A stretch of DNA of 64,000 bases from Brachypodium distachyon (GCF_000005505.3 NC_016131.3:24357001-24421000), one strand, 5' to 3'; positions 36,121-47,600 are shown, counted from the first letter of the stretch. Notes: a model not told the origin generated them from the sequence alone. Made by a program: numbers and translations.

Positions 36121-36166
36121 AAGGTTTCTCTAATCTATCTTAACCGGTTGATTAGACTTGCTAGAT

Positions 36167-38419
36167 ATGGATAGGTATTCTACCAAACCCTGTGTGTTCG
36201 ATGGTGTTGATTTTCAGTTTTGGAAGGCGAAGATGAAGGCATACATCATGGCACAAAGTTACGCCATATGGGAGAAGATCGCCAAGCCCTATGAGCTTCC
36301 CGCGGACAATGCGATCACACCAATAAACTTGGTCCACGTGGAGAACAACTACAAGGCGAGGAACTACATCATCCAAGGTCTACAACGAAGTGACTTCGAC
36401 CGTGTTGCTCACCTTGCATCCGCTCATGAGGTATGGAACGCACTTTGTAGTTATCATGAAGGATCAAACTCTGTTAAGGAGGTGCGTCAAGACATGTACA
36501 AAAAGGAGTACATGAGATTTGAGATGAATACAGGTGAATCTTTGGATAAATTCTTTGCACGCTTTAATAAAATTCTCAGCAACTTACGTGCATTAGATGT
36601 TACTTATACTGATGCTGAGGCTTCTAGGCAACTTTTGAGTGCATTAGATATGTCCAGATGGGAGATGAAAGTTACATCTATTAGAGAATCTACTGTCATG
36701 AGCACACTTACACTTGATATTCTGTACTCAAAATTGAAAACTCATGAATTAGATATTCTTGCTAGGAGAACCGGTTCCAAATCAATTGCACTTGTTACTA
36801 ACCCTGGCAGATCTAATGATGGTACTTCTACATATTGTTATGCTCTGTCTTCTTTGTCTCAACTAACTGATGAACAGCTAGAGCAATACCCAGAGGAAGA
36901 ATTGGCACTCCTCACCTCTCGTTTTACACGTGCCCTGCAAAATGTTCGTTCAAGGAAGAGAGGTGGGAACAATGCTCCAAGGTGCTTTGAATGTGGTGAT
37001 CCAAATCACTTTCGCCAAAATTGTCCTAAATTCTTATCCAAGATGGCGAAAGAAGAAAATGGGGAGGACAAGAAGAAGAAGCGCCCCTTCAACATCAAGA
37101 ATAAAAAGAGGGGCGACTTTGCTCGAGCGGTGGCTCACAGTATTTTCTCTGTAATCAATGAATATGGTGAACCATGCTTGAGTGATGTGGATATCGAGTC
37201 TGATGAAGATGATGCATCCAAAGGAAAGCGCGACATTAATGGGATGTGTCTTATGGCTAGCAATAAGAGTGCTACCTCCCGTGACGACTACGACAGTGAC
37301 AGCAACAATGAGGTAGAACTCTCTTATGATGAATTACTTAAAAGTGCTAGTAAATTGAGTTCCTTGCTTGATCATGCTACTAAAAGAATTAAGAAATATG
37401 ACTTGAAAATTGCATTCTTGAATTCTGAAATTACTAAACTTAAGTCTATGATTCCTGATGATGATTCTTGCAAGTCTTGTGATTCTATATATTCTGAGCT
37501 TACCTCTTTGCGTTCTATTCATGATAATACTCTTGATAAGCTTAGAGTTGCATTAGAAAACAATGAGAAACCTATTGTGCATAAACGTAAACATATTAAT
37601 AATGCTAGCATGGATACTTCTGATTTGACAGATTCAACTTCTTGTAATAATTGTCATATTCTTGAATTGAAGTTGAAAGATGCAAATGCTAGGGTTTCTC
37701 ATGTTGAAAATGCTTTACATATCCAAGAGGTTTCTTTGTGCGCTAATTGTAAAAGTGGAAAACAAATCATTGATGGTGTTTGTGATAATTGTATTGCCTT
37801 GTCTCATCAAGTTAATTATTTACACGCATCTTTGCAGAAATTTTCTAGTGGGCACAAAAATCTGAATATGATTTTAGATAAGTCTAAAGTGAGTAAAAAC
37901 AAGACCGGCCTCGGTTTTAATACACATGCTCATTTTAAGGCTAATCCACCCACTATTGTTAAGTCACTTGGTAATGGAATTTTTGAAACATCTAACAAGC
38001 CAACCAATGTGATTTTTAAATCTGCCGGCATCATGTCTAATGATACTTCAACAATTGCAAATGTAGGTCATATATCACATGCTAAACCTGGAAGTAGGTA
38101 CACTTGCACTTATTGTAATAAACCTGGACATGGTGTAGGTTCTTGTTTTAGACTAGCTAGAGTAATTAAAAAGGAAAGAAAACAAGCTAGATCTAATTCC
38201 TTCAAGGCACATTATGCTCATGATAAAACTATTACTCCCCGTTATGTGCCTAGGGTGAATGTTTCACCTTCCGTTTCAACTTGCACGAGATACATACAAT
38301 CTGTCCCAATGTATAAAGAAACTCGTGCTCTGCCTACTCGTCGTGTATCTCAGTACTGGATACCTAAAAGCTTTTTATTTAACCCCAGTACTGAGATCTC
38401 GGCATGTGTTTGTTTGTAG
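36167..38419 (+). CDS. gag: Copia Gag (nucleocapsid/capsid polyprotein)
   Basis: 750 residues, forms the retrotransposon particle and binds its RNA. The first ATG (MDRYSTKP) is 9 nt inside a slightly longer open frame; the PBS lies just upstream. The N-terminal 130 residues are the UBN2-type Gag region of plant Copia elements (FDGVDFQFWKAKMKAYI). Two zinc knuckles CX2CX4HX4C lie at 273-286 and 647-660. Between them is a charged, coiled-coil-rich segment with four CxxC pairs at Cys435/438, 493/496, 525/528 and 539/542. The ORF ends in TAG at 38417-38419, and pol continues in the same frame. A 13-bp stem-loop lies just before the stop. It is intact, unlike copy 1. Confidence 0.95.
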   Translation: MDRYSTKPCVFDGVDFQFWKAKMKAYIMAQSYAIWEKIAKPYELPADNAITPINLVHVENNYKARNYIIQGLQRSDFDRVAHLASAHEVWNALCSYHEGSNSVKEVRQDMYKKEYMRFEMNTGESLDKFFARFNKILSNLRALDVTYTDAEASRQLLSALDMSRWEMKVTSIRESTVMSTLTLDILYSKLKTHELDILARRTGSKSIALVTNPGRSNDGTSTYCYALSSLSQLTDEQLEQYPEEELALLTSRFTRALQNVRSRKRGGNNAPRCFECGDPNHFRQNCPKFLSKMAKEENGEDKKKKRPFNIKNKKRGDFARAVAHSIFSVINEYGEPCLSDVDIESDEDDASKGKRDINGMCLMASNKSATSRDDYDSDSNNEVELSYDELLKSASKLSSLLDHATKRIKKYDLKIAFLNSEITKLKSMIPDDDSCKSCDSIYSELTSLRSIHDNTLDKLRVALENNEKPIVHKRKHINNASMDTSDLTDSTSCNNCHILELKLKDANARVSHVENALHIQEVSLCANCKSGKQIIDGVCDNCIALSHQVNYLHASLQKFSSGHKNLNMILDKSKVSKNKTGLGFNTHAHFKANPPTIVKSLGNGIFETSNKPTNVIFKSAGIMSNDTSTIANVGHISHAKPGSRYTCTYCNKPGHGVGSCFRLARVIKKERKQARSNSFKAHYAHDKTITPRYVPRVNVSPSVSTCTRYIQSVPMYKETRALPTRRVSQYWIPKSFLFNPSTEISACVCL
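38347..38397 (+). promoter_or_regulatory. conserved RNA stem-loop before the gag stop
   Basis: ATCTCAGTACTGG (38347-38359) and CCAGTACTGAGAT (38385-38397) are a perfect 13-bp inverted repeat with a 25-nt loop that itself contains AAAAGCTTTT. It ends 19 nt before the gag TAG and is also preserved in copy 1 (around 18957-19009). A role in stop-codon readthrough or splicing is possible but unproven. Confidence 0.5.
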
Positions 38420-41400
38420 GCACTTCGCGTGAGGAAGGAGAACATATGGCTAGTGGACTCCGGTTGTTCTCGTCACATGACCGGTGATGAAAATTGGTTC
38501 TCCTTTCTCAAACGTGCATCTCGGGCTGAAAGTGTAACCTATGGAGATGCTTCGACCTCTACTGTTGTTGGGAAAGGTACAGTAAAGGTAACCGACAATT
38601 TTGTGTTCAAAGATGTTGCTTTGGTTGAAAATCTAAAATACAACTTATTGTCGGTTTCACAAATGATTGATGAGGATCTTGAAGTATCTTTCAAGAAGAG
38701 TGCTTGCAAAGTTTTAGATGCTTCGGGTGATCTTGTTTTTGATATATCACGCTTTGGGAAAGTTTTTAAGGCTGATTTTCATGCTGCTTCAAGTGCAAAA
38801 TTTAGGTGTCTAGTTGCCAACACATCTACAGATTTATTATTTTGGCATCGTAGACTTGGGCATATTGGTTTTGATCATCTTACTCGCATTAGTGGTATGA
38901 ATGTTTTAAATGGTTTGCCTAAACTTAAGGGAGAAAAACATGTTGTATGCTCTCCTTGTAGACATGGTAAGATGGTTGCAGGTTCTCATGCACGCATTAC
39001 TGGTGTCATGACTGATGCCCCAGGACAACTTCTACACCTTGATACAGTTGGTCCATCAAGAGTACAATCTTTTGGTGGTAAGTGGTATGTTCTGGTGATT
39101 GTTGATGATTATTCAAGATATTCTTGGGTTTATTTTATGGCATCTAAGGATGAGGCTTTTAGTCATTTTAAGAGTCTTGTGAATAGATTAAGTGTTGAGC
39201 ACCCAGGATCTTTGAAAACTATCAGGAGTGATAATGGAACTGAATTTAAGAATTCATATTTTAATCAGTTTTGCGATGAACTTGTCATTGAACATCAATT
39301 TTCTGCACCTTATGTACCGCAACAAAATGGTGTAGTGGAGCGTAAGAATCGAACTCTAGTTGAGATGGCCCGTACTATGCTTGATGAATTTTCTACTCCT
39401 AGAAAGTTTTGGGCTGAAGCTATATCTACTGCTTGTTATGTTTCAAATCGTGTGTTCTTGAGATCCAAAATTGATAAAACGCCATATGAACTACGATTTG
39501 GACGTAAACCTGTTATATCTCACATAAGAGTTTTTGGATGCAAATGCTTTGTTCTTAAATCTGGTAATCTAGATAAGTTTGAGTCTAGATCATATGATGG
39601 CATGTTTCTTGGATATCCTGCTCATTCACGTGGTTATCGTGTTTATGTTTACGAGACTAACCGACTAATGGAAACCAGTGAAGTGACTTTTGATGAGGCT
39701 AGTTCTGGCTCTAGTCCTCTTGTTTCTAATGCAGGAACACATGTTCAGGGGGAGGGAATATTTTTAGATGATGAAGATGATGAGGAGGATGGCGTGCCCC
39801 CTGCTGTCCATGCACCATCTGTAGCTGTTCCTACACCTACTACTACTGCTGCTACAATTGATCACCCTCAGGAGACTACCTCGACTACTCAAGCTGGGGT
39901 TGAGCAAGCTGCTGAGTCAAATATTTCAGCACCCCGACACATTCAAAAGAGGCACCCTCCTGAACAGATTATTGGAAGCATGACTGAGAGAGTCACACGG
40001 TCAAGGTTTATCGATTCTAACTCTCACAATCATTCTGCATTTGTTGCTTCTTTTGAGCCCAAAGATATATCTCATGCATTTACTGATGAATCGTGGATCA
40101 ATGCCATGCATGAGGAATTAGAAAATTTTGAGCGTAACCAAGTTTGGACTCTTGTTTCACCACCTCCAGGTCATACCCTTATTGGTACACGTTGGGTTTT
40201 TAAAAACAAACAAAGTGAGGATGGTGTTATTGTTCGCAACAAGGCTAGGTTGGTTGCTCAAGGTTTTACTCAAATTGAGGGCCTTGATTTTGATGAAACT
40301 TTTGCCCCTGTTGCTAGATTAGAAGCTATAAGAATTTTATTGGCATTTGCTGCATCTAAAGGTTTCAAGCTTTATCAAATGGATGTTAAAAGTGCTTTTC
40401 TCAATGGCTTCATTGATGAGGAGGTTTATGTTAAGCAACCACCGGGTTTTGAGAATCCAAATTTCCCAAACCATGTTTATAAACTCTCAAAGGCTTTGTA
40501 TGGTTTAAAACAAGCCCCACGTGCATGGTATGATAGGTTAAAATTTTTTTTACTTGAAAAGGGTTTTACCATGGGAAACGTTGATAAAACCTTATTTGTA
40601 CTCAAGCATGGCAATGATCAACTCTTCGTACAAGTTTATGTTGATGATATTATCTTTGGGTCTGCCTCTCATGCTTTGGTGTCAGAATTTTCAGAAACTA
40701 TGAGCAGGGAATTTGAGATGAGCATGATGGGCGAACTTACTTACTTTTTGGGGCTGCAAATCAAGCAAACAAAGGAGGGCACCTTTGTACATCAAAGTAA
40801 GTATACGAAGGATCTGCTACGACGTTTTGGGATGGAAAACTGCAAGCCTATTATGACACCAATGGGATCTACGACGTCGCTTGATCTTGATGAGGATGGT
40901 GAACCTGTTGACCAAAAGATGTACAGGAGTATGATTGGTTCACTTCTTTATCTTGCTGCCTCTAGACCGGATATACAATTTTCTGTATGCTTGTGTGCAC
41001 GGTTTCAAGCTTCCCCACGTACATCACATTTACAAGCTGTCAAGAGGATTTTCAGGTATCTACATGGCACCCAATCTTTTGGCATTTGGCTTTCTGCTTC
41101 CTCTAGTATCATATTGCGTGCATTTTCGGATGCTGATTTTGGAGGTTGTAGAATTGATAGAAAGAGTACATCTGGTACATGCTTATTTTTGGGTGATTCT
41201 TTAGTACTTTGGTCTTCTAAGAAACAAAGTTCTGTTGCACAGTCTACTGCTGAAAGTGAATATGTAGCTGCTGCTTGCTGTTGCTCACAGATTTTATGGA
41301 TAATAGCTACAATGAAAGATTATGGGGTTATTTTAGAAAGTGTACCACTTTATTGTGATAACACTAGTGCTATATGTATTGCTAAAAACCCAGTGCAACA

Positions 41401-41590
41401 TTCTAGAACTAAGCACATAGATATAAGATATCATTTTCTTAGAGATCATGTTGAAAAAGAAAATGTTGTGCTCAACTTTATAGATACCGAACGTCAATTG
41501 GCAGACATTTTTACTAAACCATTGGATTCTTCTCGGTTTGCTTTTCTTCGAGGTGAACTTGGAGTAATCAAACCATACGGGATGGTTTGA
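38420..41590 (+). CDS. pol: Copia Pol (protease, integrase, RT, RNase H)
   Basis: 1056 residues from the codon after the gag TAG to the TGA at 41588-41590, in the same frame as gag and without an ATG near its start. Protease active site Asp13-Ser-Gly ([13 protein letters not shown]); GAG-pre-integrase HHCC finger ([13 protein letters not shown] ... CSPC); integrase catalytic Asp208 (LHLDTVGP), Asp271 (RSDNGTEF) and Glu307 (NGVVERKNR), with the canonical 35-residue D-E spacing; RT motifs [11 protein letters not shown] and YVDD at 740-743; RNase H with SDADFGG, STAESEY and YCDNTSAI, ending near ADIFTKPLD. No lesion is visible. It must be expressed as a Gag-Pol fusion by readthrough or by splicing out the TAG. 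Alternative internal initiation seems unlikely because the protease starts right after the stop. Confidence 0.95.
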   Translation, partial: ALRVRKENIWLVDSGCSRHMTGDENWFSFLKRASRAESVTYGDASTSTVVGKGTVKVTDNFVFKDVALVENLKYNLLSVSQMIDEDLEVSFKKSACKVLDASGDLVFDISRFGKVFKADFHAASSAKFRCLVANTSTDLLFWHRRLGHIGFDHLTRISGMNVLNGLPKLKGEKHVVCSPCRHGKMVAGSHARITGVMTDAPGQLLHLDTVGPSRVQSFGGKWYVLVIVDDYSRYSWVYFMASKDEAFSHFKSLVNRLSVEHPGSLKTIRSDNGTEFKNSYFNQFCDELVIEHQFSAPYVPQQNGVVERKNRTLVEMARTMLDEFSTPRKFWAEAISTACYVSNRVFLRSKIDKTPYELRFGRKPVISHIRVFGCKCFVLKSGNLDKFESRSYDGMFLGYPAHSRGYRVYVYETNRLMETSEVTFDEASSGSSPLVSNAGTHVQGEGIFLDDEDDEEDGVPPAVHAPSVAVPTPTTTAATIDHPQETTSTTQAGVEQAAESNISAPRHIQKRHPPEQIIGSMTERVTRSRFIDSNSHNHSAFVASFEPKDISHAFTDESWINAMHEELENFERNQVWTLVSPPPGHTLIGTRWVFKNKQSEDGVIVRNKARLVAQGFTQIEGLDFDETFAPVARLEAIRILLAFAASKGFKLYQMDVKSAFLNGFIDEEVYVKQPPGFENPNFPNHVYKLSKALYGLKQAPRAWYDRLKFFLLEKGFTMGNVDKTLFVLKHGNDQLFVQVYVDDIIFGSASHALVSEFSETMSREFEMSMMGELTYFLGLQIKQTKEGTFVHQSKYTKDLLRRFGMENCKPIMTPMGSTTSLDLDEDGEPVDQKMYRSMIGSLLYLAASRPDIQFSVCLCARFQASPRTSHLQAVKRIFRYLHGTQSFGIWLSASSSIILRAFSDADFGGCRIDRKSTSGTCLFLGDSLVLWSSKKQSSVAQSTAESEYVAAACCCSQILWIIATMKDYGVILESVPLYCDNTSAICIAKNPVQHSRTKHIDIRYHFLRDHVEKENVVLNFIDTERQLADIFTKPLDSSRFAFLRGELGVIKPYGMV

Positions 41591-42689
41591 GGGGGAGTTT
41601 GTTCTTCGTGTACGATACTTGCTTCTTTTTCGTTCTTTTATCTTTAATAAATAAAAAATCTGAAAAAGTAATGAGCATTGTATTCCATCCTGAAATGACA
41701 TTTTTGCAACCACGTTTATGTTTTGAGGACATTGTCATTTTATATGTATGCTCGTATGAAATAGTCTATCACATGACTTCTAATACGAATGATAACTTGA
41801 ACTAAATCTTGTCATGGTTAAACTTTGTTAGCTATTTTGGTTTTGGATACTTAATTACTAGCAATGATGAAAATATAATGGTATCAAGGTTCCAAATATA
41901 CAAAGACACGTGGTGTCAAGCAATTTTTACTAAATAAATATGCCAATGTCGCACTACATCTTCACGAAACTGCTTACCATTGCACTTTGGTATGAACTTG
42001 GAGGTTGCTGTGTTTATTGAAACCTTTGTCTTAAGCTTCTGATTGCTTATCATTGCTTTAAGCTTCTGATTGTTAATCATTGCACTCTGGACATAGGCTT
42101 GGCATGGTGGTTTAAATATAGGCTTGGCAAGGTTGAATTGACTTGGCATATAAATTCAATGAAAATAAATATTATGCTTTTATAAAGTGCTTTGTTTAAT
42201 GTAATGTGCTGCAAGTTATTTTGTATTCAAGTATTGATGTAGTTGACAAGGGGAGACCATGTCTTGCAATAAATCGTAACAATACTTGATTGTTAGTCAT
42301 GTGTAGATTACATCATACTTATATACATGTCGAGTACAACTACTTTTTACATGACTTGGATGCACAATTATCATGTTCATGATGTTTCATAGTGCTCATT
42401 ACAAGAAAAAGAATCGCTTTTAGTTTAAAAAAATTGAAGCGGGGGAAATATTTTTGTGTGGTTTTGATGAAATTCATTGTCAAAGGGGGAGAGATTTCAA
42501 CACATATACATACCATATTTTACCTTTTATTGGTGTTCTTTTATTGGTGTTTCTCCAACTTTTTGATGTTTTTCATTTTCTTTTCAAAACCTTGAAAATC
42601 TGAGAGTTAAGTGAATGTGTATGCCAATCAATGTTCAATGTCTAATGTTGTTAACGAAAGGTTGCCAATGTTTTCATCAAGGGGGAGAT
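41591..42689 (+). other. non-coding spacer after pol with repeated polypurine tracts
   Basis: No env-like ORF of useful length. Three G-rich purine tracts of the same type occur: GAGGGGGAG right after the pol stop (about 41589-41598), CAAAGGGGGAGAGA (about 42480-42493) and AAGGGGGAGA (42679-42688), the last being the functional PPT beside the 3' LTR. Around 42030-42130 there are short direct repeats (CTTAAGCTTCTGATTG / TTTAAGCTTCTGATTG; ATAGGCTTGGCA twice). Confidence 0.7.
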
Positions 42690-44030
42690 TGTGAAATCAT
42701 ATGTGATGTGTAACATTGGCAAGTGTTTTAGATGAAACATTGATGTGGATACTTTGGATAATATGGATATTTAAGTGATGACATGTATCTTGTTTGGACT
42801 TAATGCTTTGCTAGTGGTGTGCTGATCCATTAGTTTCTTATGTGATAACATGGCGTGAGTTATTTGGAACTTACCCTGAGTCAAGTCGTGGACTTGTGCT
42901 CGTACTGGTTATTTGTGTGTTCGCTTTTAGGTGTTGCCGGAGCTAGAGGAACGTGGTCGATGACGGGATCGAGAGACGAAGCTTGGGAAGCTGAGGTCGA
43001 GGATCAAGGTCATGCGGGACGTTCGTGCGAAGGAACAATGGAAGTGAAAGCTACGATGATCCGGGAGGGCACCGGTTTGTCGTATGTTGTTTATACCGGA
43101 GATGTACGGTATTGGAGATATTCGATACGTGATGGTCGAGTTTTGAAGACATCAAGAAGAGTTGATGGCATGAAGTGACATCGAGGTGAAGATATGTAGG
43201 TCCAGCCGTGGCTGGATGAGAGCTGTTTAAAGATTAAACAGTAGCGTCATTAAGATGGCGTCGGTTGGAAAAGTGATCCACATGAAAGTTGTGCGCGTCG
43301 TCGAGACGAACAACTTTGATTTTGGAGTCATCTCAATCCGAGGTCGTATGCGGGCCCCACGGGCAAAATACTGACCGGGACAGAGGAGTCCGTGTTGGAT
43401 TCGGATTCGGTTTAGGGTTGCGAATTTTCCCTTATAAATAGAGGGCATCCTAGCTAGGGTTTTAGCAAGGACGTAAGGGAACTCAAAGCTTTGGATCTAG
43501 ATCAATTCTTGGAGAGTTCTTGGATGCATGGTTGCATCTTTTGTAATCGATCGACATCGTTGCAATAAAGAGATTCGTTGGCGGTGTCATCTCTGTTCTT
43601 CTCGGATCTTCGTGAAATCTTCGTGCTAGATCTTTCTAATACTTTGGTGCAGGTTCATCACAAGTTTATAATACTTTGCTGCAGGTTTATCACGAGATCA
43701 AGAGAAGATTGCAATTAATTCATCTTTCTTGTTATTCCTCGAAATTGGTTTTAGATTAATCCTCGTAACTTTCTGTCAGCTGTTACTATTTTGATCATAT
43801 CTTTTGATTGGTAAGTCCGATTGAGGTGATTCTTGTTGCGTTGGTTAGATAATTTTAATACCTTTCTTTTCCATACTCATACGTATTTTTTGGTTCATCC
43901 AATCAAAAGTTACGGCTGTTTTACTATCACGGACAGAAAGGTGATTTAGGGTTTGAACTTTCGGGAAAAGTTTTAATTTGCTTCCGCGCAATCATTCACC
44001 CCTCCTCTGATTGCCTATCTCGATCTCACA
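42690..44030 (+). repeat. 3' LTR of Copia copy 2
   Basis: 1341 bp, same length as the 5' LTR with about two substitutions. Ends CTCACA before the TCAAG duplication. Confidence 0.95.
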
Positions 44031-44035
44031 TCAAG

Positions 44036-44528
44036 ATGCCGCCTCCCTCCTTGGCAATAGGCATGGATCCTGGGGCAACAGCGTAGATTACCAAACCAAC
44101 AGGGGTCATTTCTTGATCTTGACCATGCTGCATCAAGCCTATTTAAACTTCAAGTGCGTTCATTCTTTGGAAGCCGATTTAGCCAGTGTCTATCGACGTC
44201 GCTCTGTCTCGAATAAGTGTATCTACGGCACCCTGATTAGTTCGCCTTGGGTGATGTGCTGACGCACCCGGGAACACACGTGTTACCCGACGGCAAATCG
44301 AGTACAAAGACAACGATTGGTTTCAAAGCCAACTGACAGTTGTGCAAAATTATCAAAGGAGTAGCCCACAAAGCTCGGGCAAGAGTAGAGTACGAAATGC
44401 GAGACAAGGGAGTGTCCGTTTTTGCATGTTAGAGGTGCACTACCGCAGGGGATATGTGTCCCACGTATAATGGTCCCTCCCTTCTTCCATTATTTTTCTT
44501 GTACAACAAACAAATGAACAAAATTTTG
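44036..44528. other. short intergenic segment
   Basis: No recognisable gene or repeat between the Copia target site and the following Stowaway. Confidence 0.5.
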
Positions 44529-44530
44529 TA

Positions 44531-44653
44531 CTCCCTCCGTCCAACAAAAGATGTCTCAAGTTTGTCAAAATTTGAATGTATCTATACATGACTTAGTTAT
44601 AGATGCATTCAAATTTAGTCAAAATTGAGACATGTTTTATTAGACGGAGGAAG
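44531..44653. mobile_element. Stowaway MITE next to a LINE
   Basis: CTCCCTCCGTCCAACAAAAG at the left and TTATTAGACGGAGGAAG at the right, flanked by TA. Inner arms TTGAATGTATCTAT and ATAGATGCATTCAA pair. A sibling with the same TCCAACAAAGATGTCTCAA core lies at 63361-63484. Confidence 0.85.
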
Positions 44654-44685
44654 TACCCAAGATAAGACGGCCATAGATTATTACT

Positions 44686-47600
44686 GATGACATGCCGGTG
44701 GCGCCTGGCGTCTGAGTGACGTCGCTTGCTTCCTGTGGTGGTCTGTGGATTGGTTGTATGTCTATTGCCAATCCAAAAAATTTAGTGTGAAATGCGCGTG
44801 GCTTAAATTCGATAGCTAGACGCAATGCAGTGTTTCAAGTGGTTTCGGGTTCGGGCGCCTCGGTTGTGTGTTTGTAGGAGTCGAAACTGCAGGTAGTGAT
44901 GCCAAACACTGTGGCACATTGTTTTGGCCGGGACTTCTCGAATATTTTTTTCTTTTTGCCAGCTATGGGTACCCGGGGTGCCATTATATTTGCGTGGAAA
45001 ACTGGCGATGTGGTGCTTTCTAATCCGCACTACACAGATCATACTCTGATGGCACATGTTAACTCGCCTGATGGGTGCTGGTGGCTAACAGGTGTTTATG
45101 GGCCGCATAGGGAGGTGGAGAAGCACAACTTCTTGCTGAAGTTGAGAGATGTGAGGGATCTGCATGCCGGGCCTTGGGTGGTGGCCGGAGACTTTAACTT
45201 AATTGTGAACTTGGAAGATAAAAACAATGCTAGAGTTCATCGTGGTTTGATGTGTAAATTCCGTAAATTTCTTGGGGATCTTGAGTTGAAGGAGATCTAC
45301 CTTGCGGTCCGGAGATTCACGTGGTCGAATGAGAGGGCTGATCCCACGTTGGAGAGAATTGATCGTGTCTTCTCCACAGTGGACTGGGAGATGCTGTGGC
45401 CGAACGTCTTTCTTTCCACCTTGAGCACTTCTACCTCGGATCACTGTCCGCTCCTCTTGGACCCGGCGGCTGATCTCAGGAGGGGCAGGCGCTTCCATTT
45501 TGAGGCCTTTTGGCCTAAGGCGCCGGGATTTTTGCAAGTGGTGCAGGACGTGTGGAACGCTGACGTCCACCCAATTCCCAATCCCTTTTTGAGAGTGGCG
45601 ACTCGGCTGCGTCGCATGGCTAGGCTCCTGAAGAGTTGGAGCGACAAATTCATCGGTGATGAGAAGTTGCAGATCCTGGTGGCCACGGAGGTCTTACTCC
45701 ATCTTGATGTGGCTATGGAGACGCGTTGTCTTTCGGCAGCGGAACGTGGTCTTCGTTCGATCGTTAAGCGGAAGCTTCTTGGCCTTTCTTCTCTCGAAAG
45801 AACGATTGTGAGGCAGTGGTCCCGTTTGCTGTGGTTGAAGGAGGGTGATGCTAACACCCGTTTCTTCCATTTGAGCGCGAATCACAGGAAGCGTAAGAAC
45901 TTCATTGGCGCCTTGGAGGTTGATGGTCAGAGAACCTCTAACCACGTGGAGATGGCTAATGTGGCTGACTCGTTCTTATCCGATTTGATGGGCTCCGGTG
46001 TGGATAAGCCTTTCGGCCTTAATCTGGACTTCCTGGGCAGTGGGCAATTCGGCCCACTGGGCCTAGAGGAGGACTTCTCCGAAGATGAGATTTGGAGGGT
46101 GGTTCGTGAGTTGCCGCCGGATAAATGCCCAGGACCGGATGGGTTTACTAGTCGGTTTTTACGACCTATTGGGGGATTCTGAAGCCGGACCTGGTGGAGT
46201 GTTTTCGGAACTTCTCGGCTTTGGACTGTCGTGGGCTTGAGGTGGTGAATCAGGCCTATATTTGTCTGCTCCCAAAGAAACAAGGGGCTACGGCCATGGG
46301 GGATTTTAGACCCATTAGCTTGATTCATGCGGTGGACAAGTTGATATCGAAGGTTTTGGCCAACCGTCTATGTCCTGAGCTACCATGGTTGGTGGGCCCC
46401 CACCAAGGCGCCTTTGTTCGTGATCGCTGCCTGCACGATAACTTCATGCTCGTGCAGGGCATGGCAAGGCGGTTGTTCAATCTCCGGCGTCCGTCCATCC
46501 TTCTCAAGTTGGACATCGCCAAGGCCTTTGATTCGCTGCACTGGTCCTTTCTCTTTGACGTCTTGAAGTGGCTTGGCTTCGGGAGGAAGTGGTTAGGGTG
46601 GCTGGCGCGCTGTTGGGTACCGCTTCTACGCATGTCTTGGTGAATGGCATCCCTCGTGCGATCATTTCAAACCAGCGTGGATTGCGGCAAGGTGATTCGC
46701 TCTCGCCAATGATCTTCATTCTGGCCATGGACGGCCTCAACTTGCTTCTCCGGAAGGCGGAGGAAGTCGGCTTGCTTCAACGCTTGGCTTTGAGGGGATT
46801 ATCGCGTCGGGCGTCATTTTTCGCGGATGACGCTGTGGTTGTGATCCAGCCGGTGGAGACAGAACTTCGGGCGTGTGTGGCTTTGCTTGAGGACTTCGCT
46901 GTGGCATCCGGGCTGAGGGTCAACTTCCTTAAGACCTCGGCCCATCCGATCCGCTGCTCCGAGGAACAGATTGAGCTAGTTCATCATGTGTTGGGTTGTG
47001 AGGTTAAACCCTTCCCTTGCTCCTACCTTGGACTGCCACTTGGTCTAAGAAAGCCGTCCGCGGGGCAGCTGGTTCTGATTGTGGAGAAGTTGAGAAGAAG
47101 GTTTAGATGTGGTCTGCTCCTATGTTTTCGACCAGTGGGCGATTGACTTTGGTCCCTTTTGTGCTATGTGCTATGTGCTATGCCGGTCTACGCCATGATG
47201 TCGCTGGAGTTGCCGGTCAAAATGATTTCGACTATCAAGAGACTTTGTCGCGGTTTCCTGTGGAAGGGGCGAAAGGAGGTCCGTGGCGGTCACTGCCTAG
47301 TGGCATGGCAAACGGTTTGCTCCCCAAAGCAATTCGGTGGTTTGGGTATTCCTAACCTTCGGCTTCTCAACGTGGCCCTGCAAGCTAGATGGGGATGGCT
47401 GAAGTGTTCGGCTGTGGATAAGCCTTGGGCGGAGTTTGACCTTCAGATTCCTACCCTTGCTTCGGACCTCTGCCGAGCGGCTACTTCGATCACTGTGGGA
47501 AATGGTCAGCGGGTCAATTTCTGGTGTGATCCGTGGCTTCATGATATGGCCCTATGCGATGTAGCGCCAAATCTTTTCTTGAAGGTTGGTGGAGGTGGGA

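Larger units (their letters stand above)
34766..44030 (+). mobile_element. intact Copia LTR retrotransposon copy 2 (SIRE/Maximus-like)
   Basis: 9265 bp, with TCAAG target duplications at 34761-34765 and 44031-44035. LTRs of 1341 bp each (34766-36106, 42690-44030) begin TGTGAAATC and end GATCTCACA. They differ by eye at two positions only, in the U5 part (AACAG/AAGAG and CCCCCCCT/CCCCTCCT), which implies a very recent insertion. PBS at 36109-36120; polypurine tract CAAGGGGGAGAT just before the 3' LTR. Gene order gag, protease, integrase, RT, RNase H is that of Copia. The large gag with two zinc knuckles and coiled coils, the 1.3-kb LTR and the 1.1-kb spacer after pol suggest the SIRE/Maximus lineage. 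The lineage is inference; the rest is directly visible. Confidence 0.97.

Noticed and set aside
38429..38431. GTG considered as the start codon of pol
   Set aside because: The frame is open from the codon after the gag TAG, and plant Copia protease is made as a Gag-Pol fusion; a GTG start is not expected.
41916..42149. 77-codon ORF in the Copia spacer, considered as an env-like gene
   Set aside because: On the antisense strand, made of short direct repeats, with no signal or membrane segment.
44011..44262. 83-codon ORF across the 3' LTR border
   Set aside because: Spans the retrotransposon/flank junction, so it cannot be an old gene; no domain.
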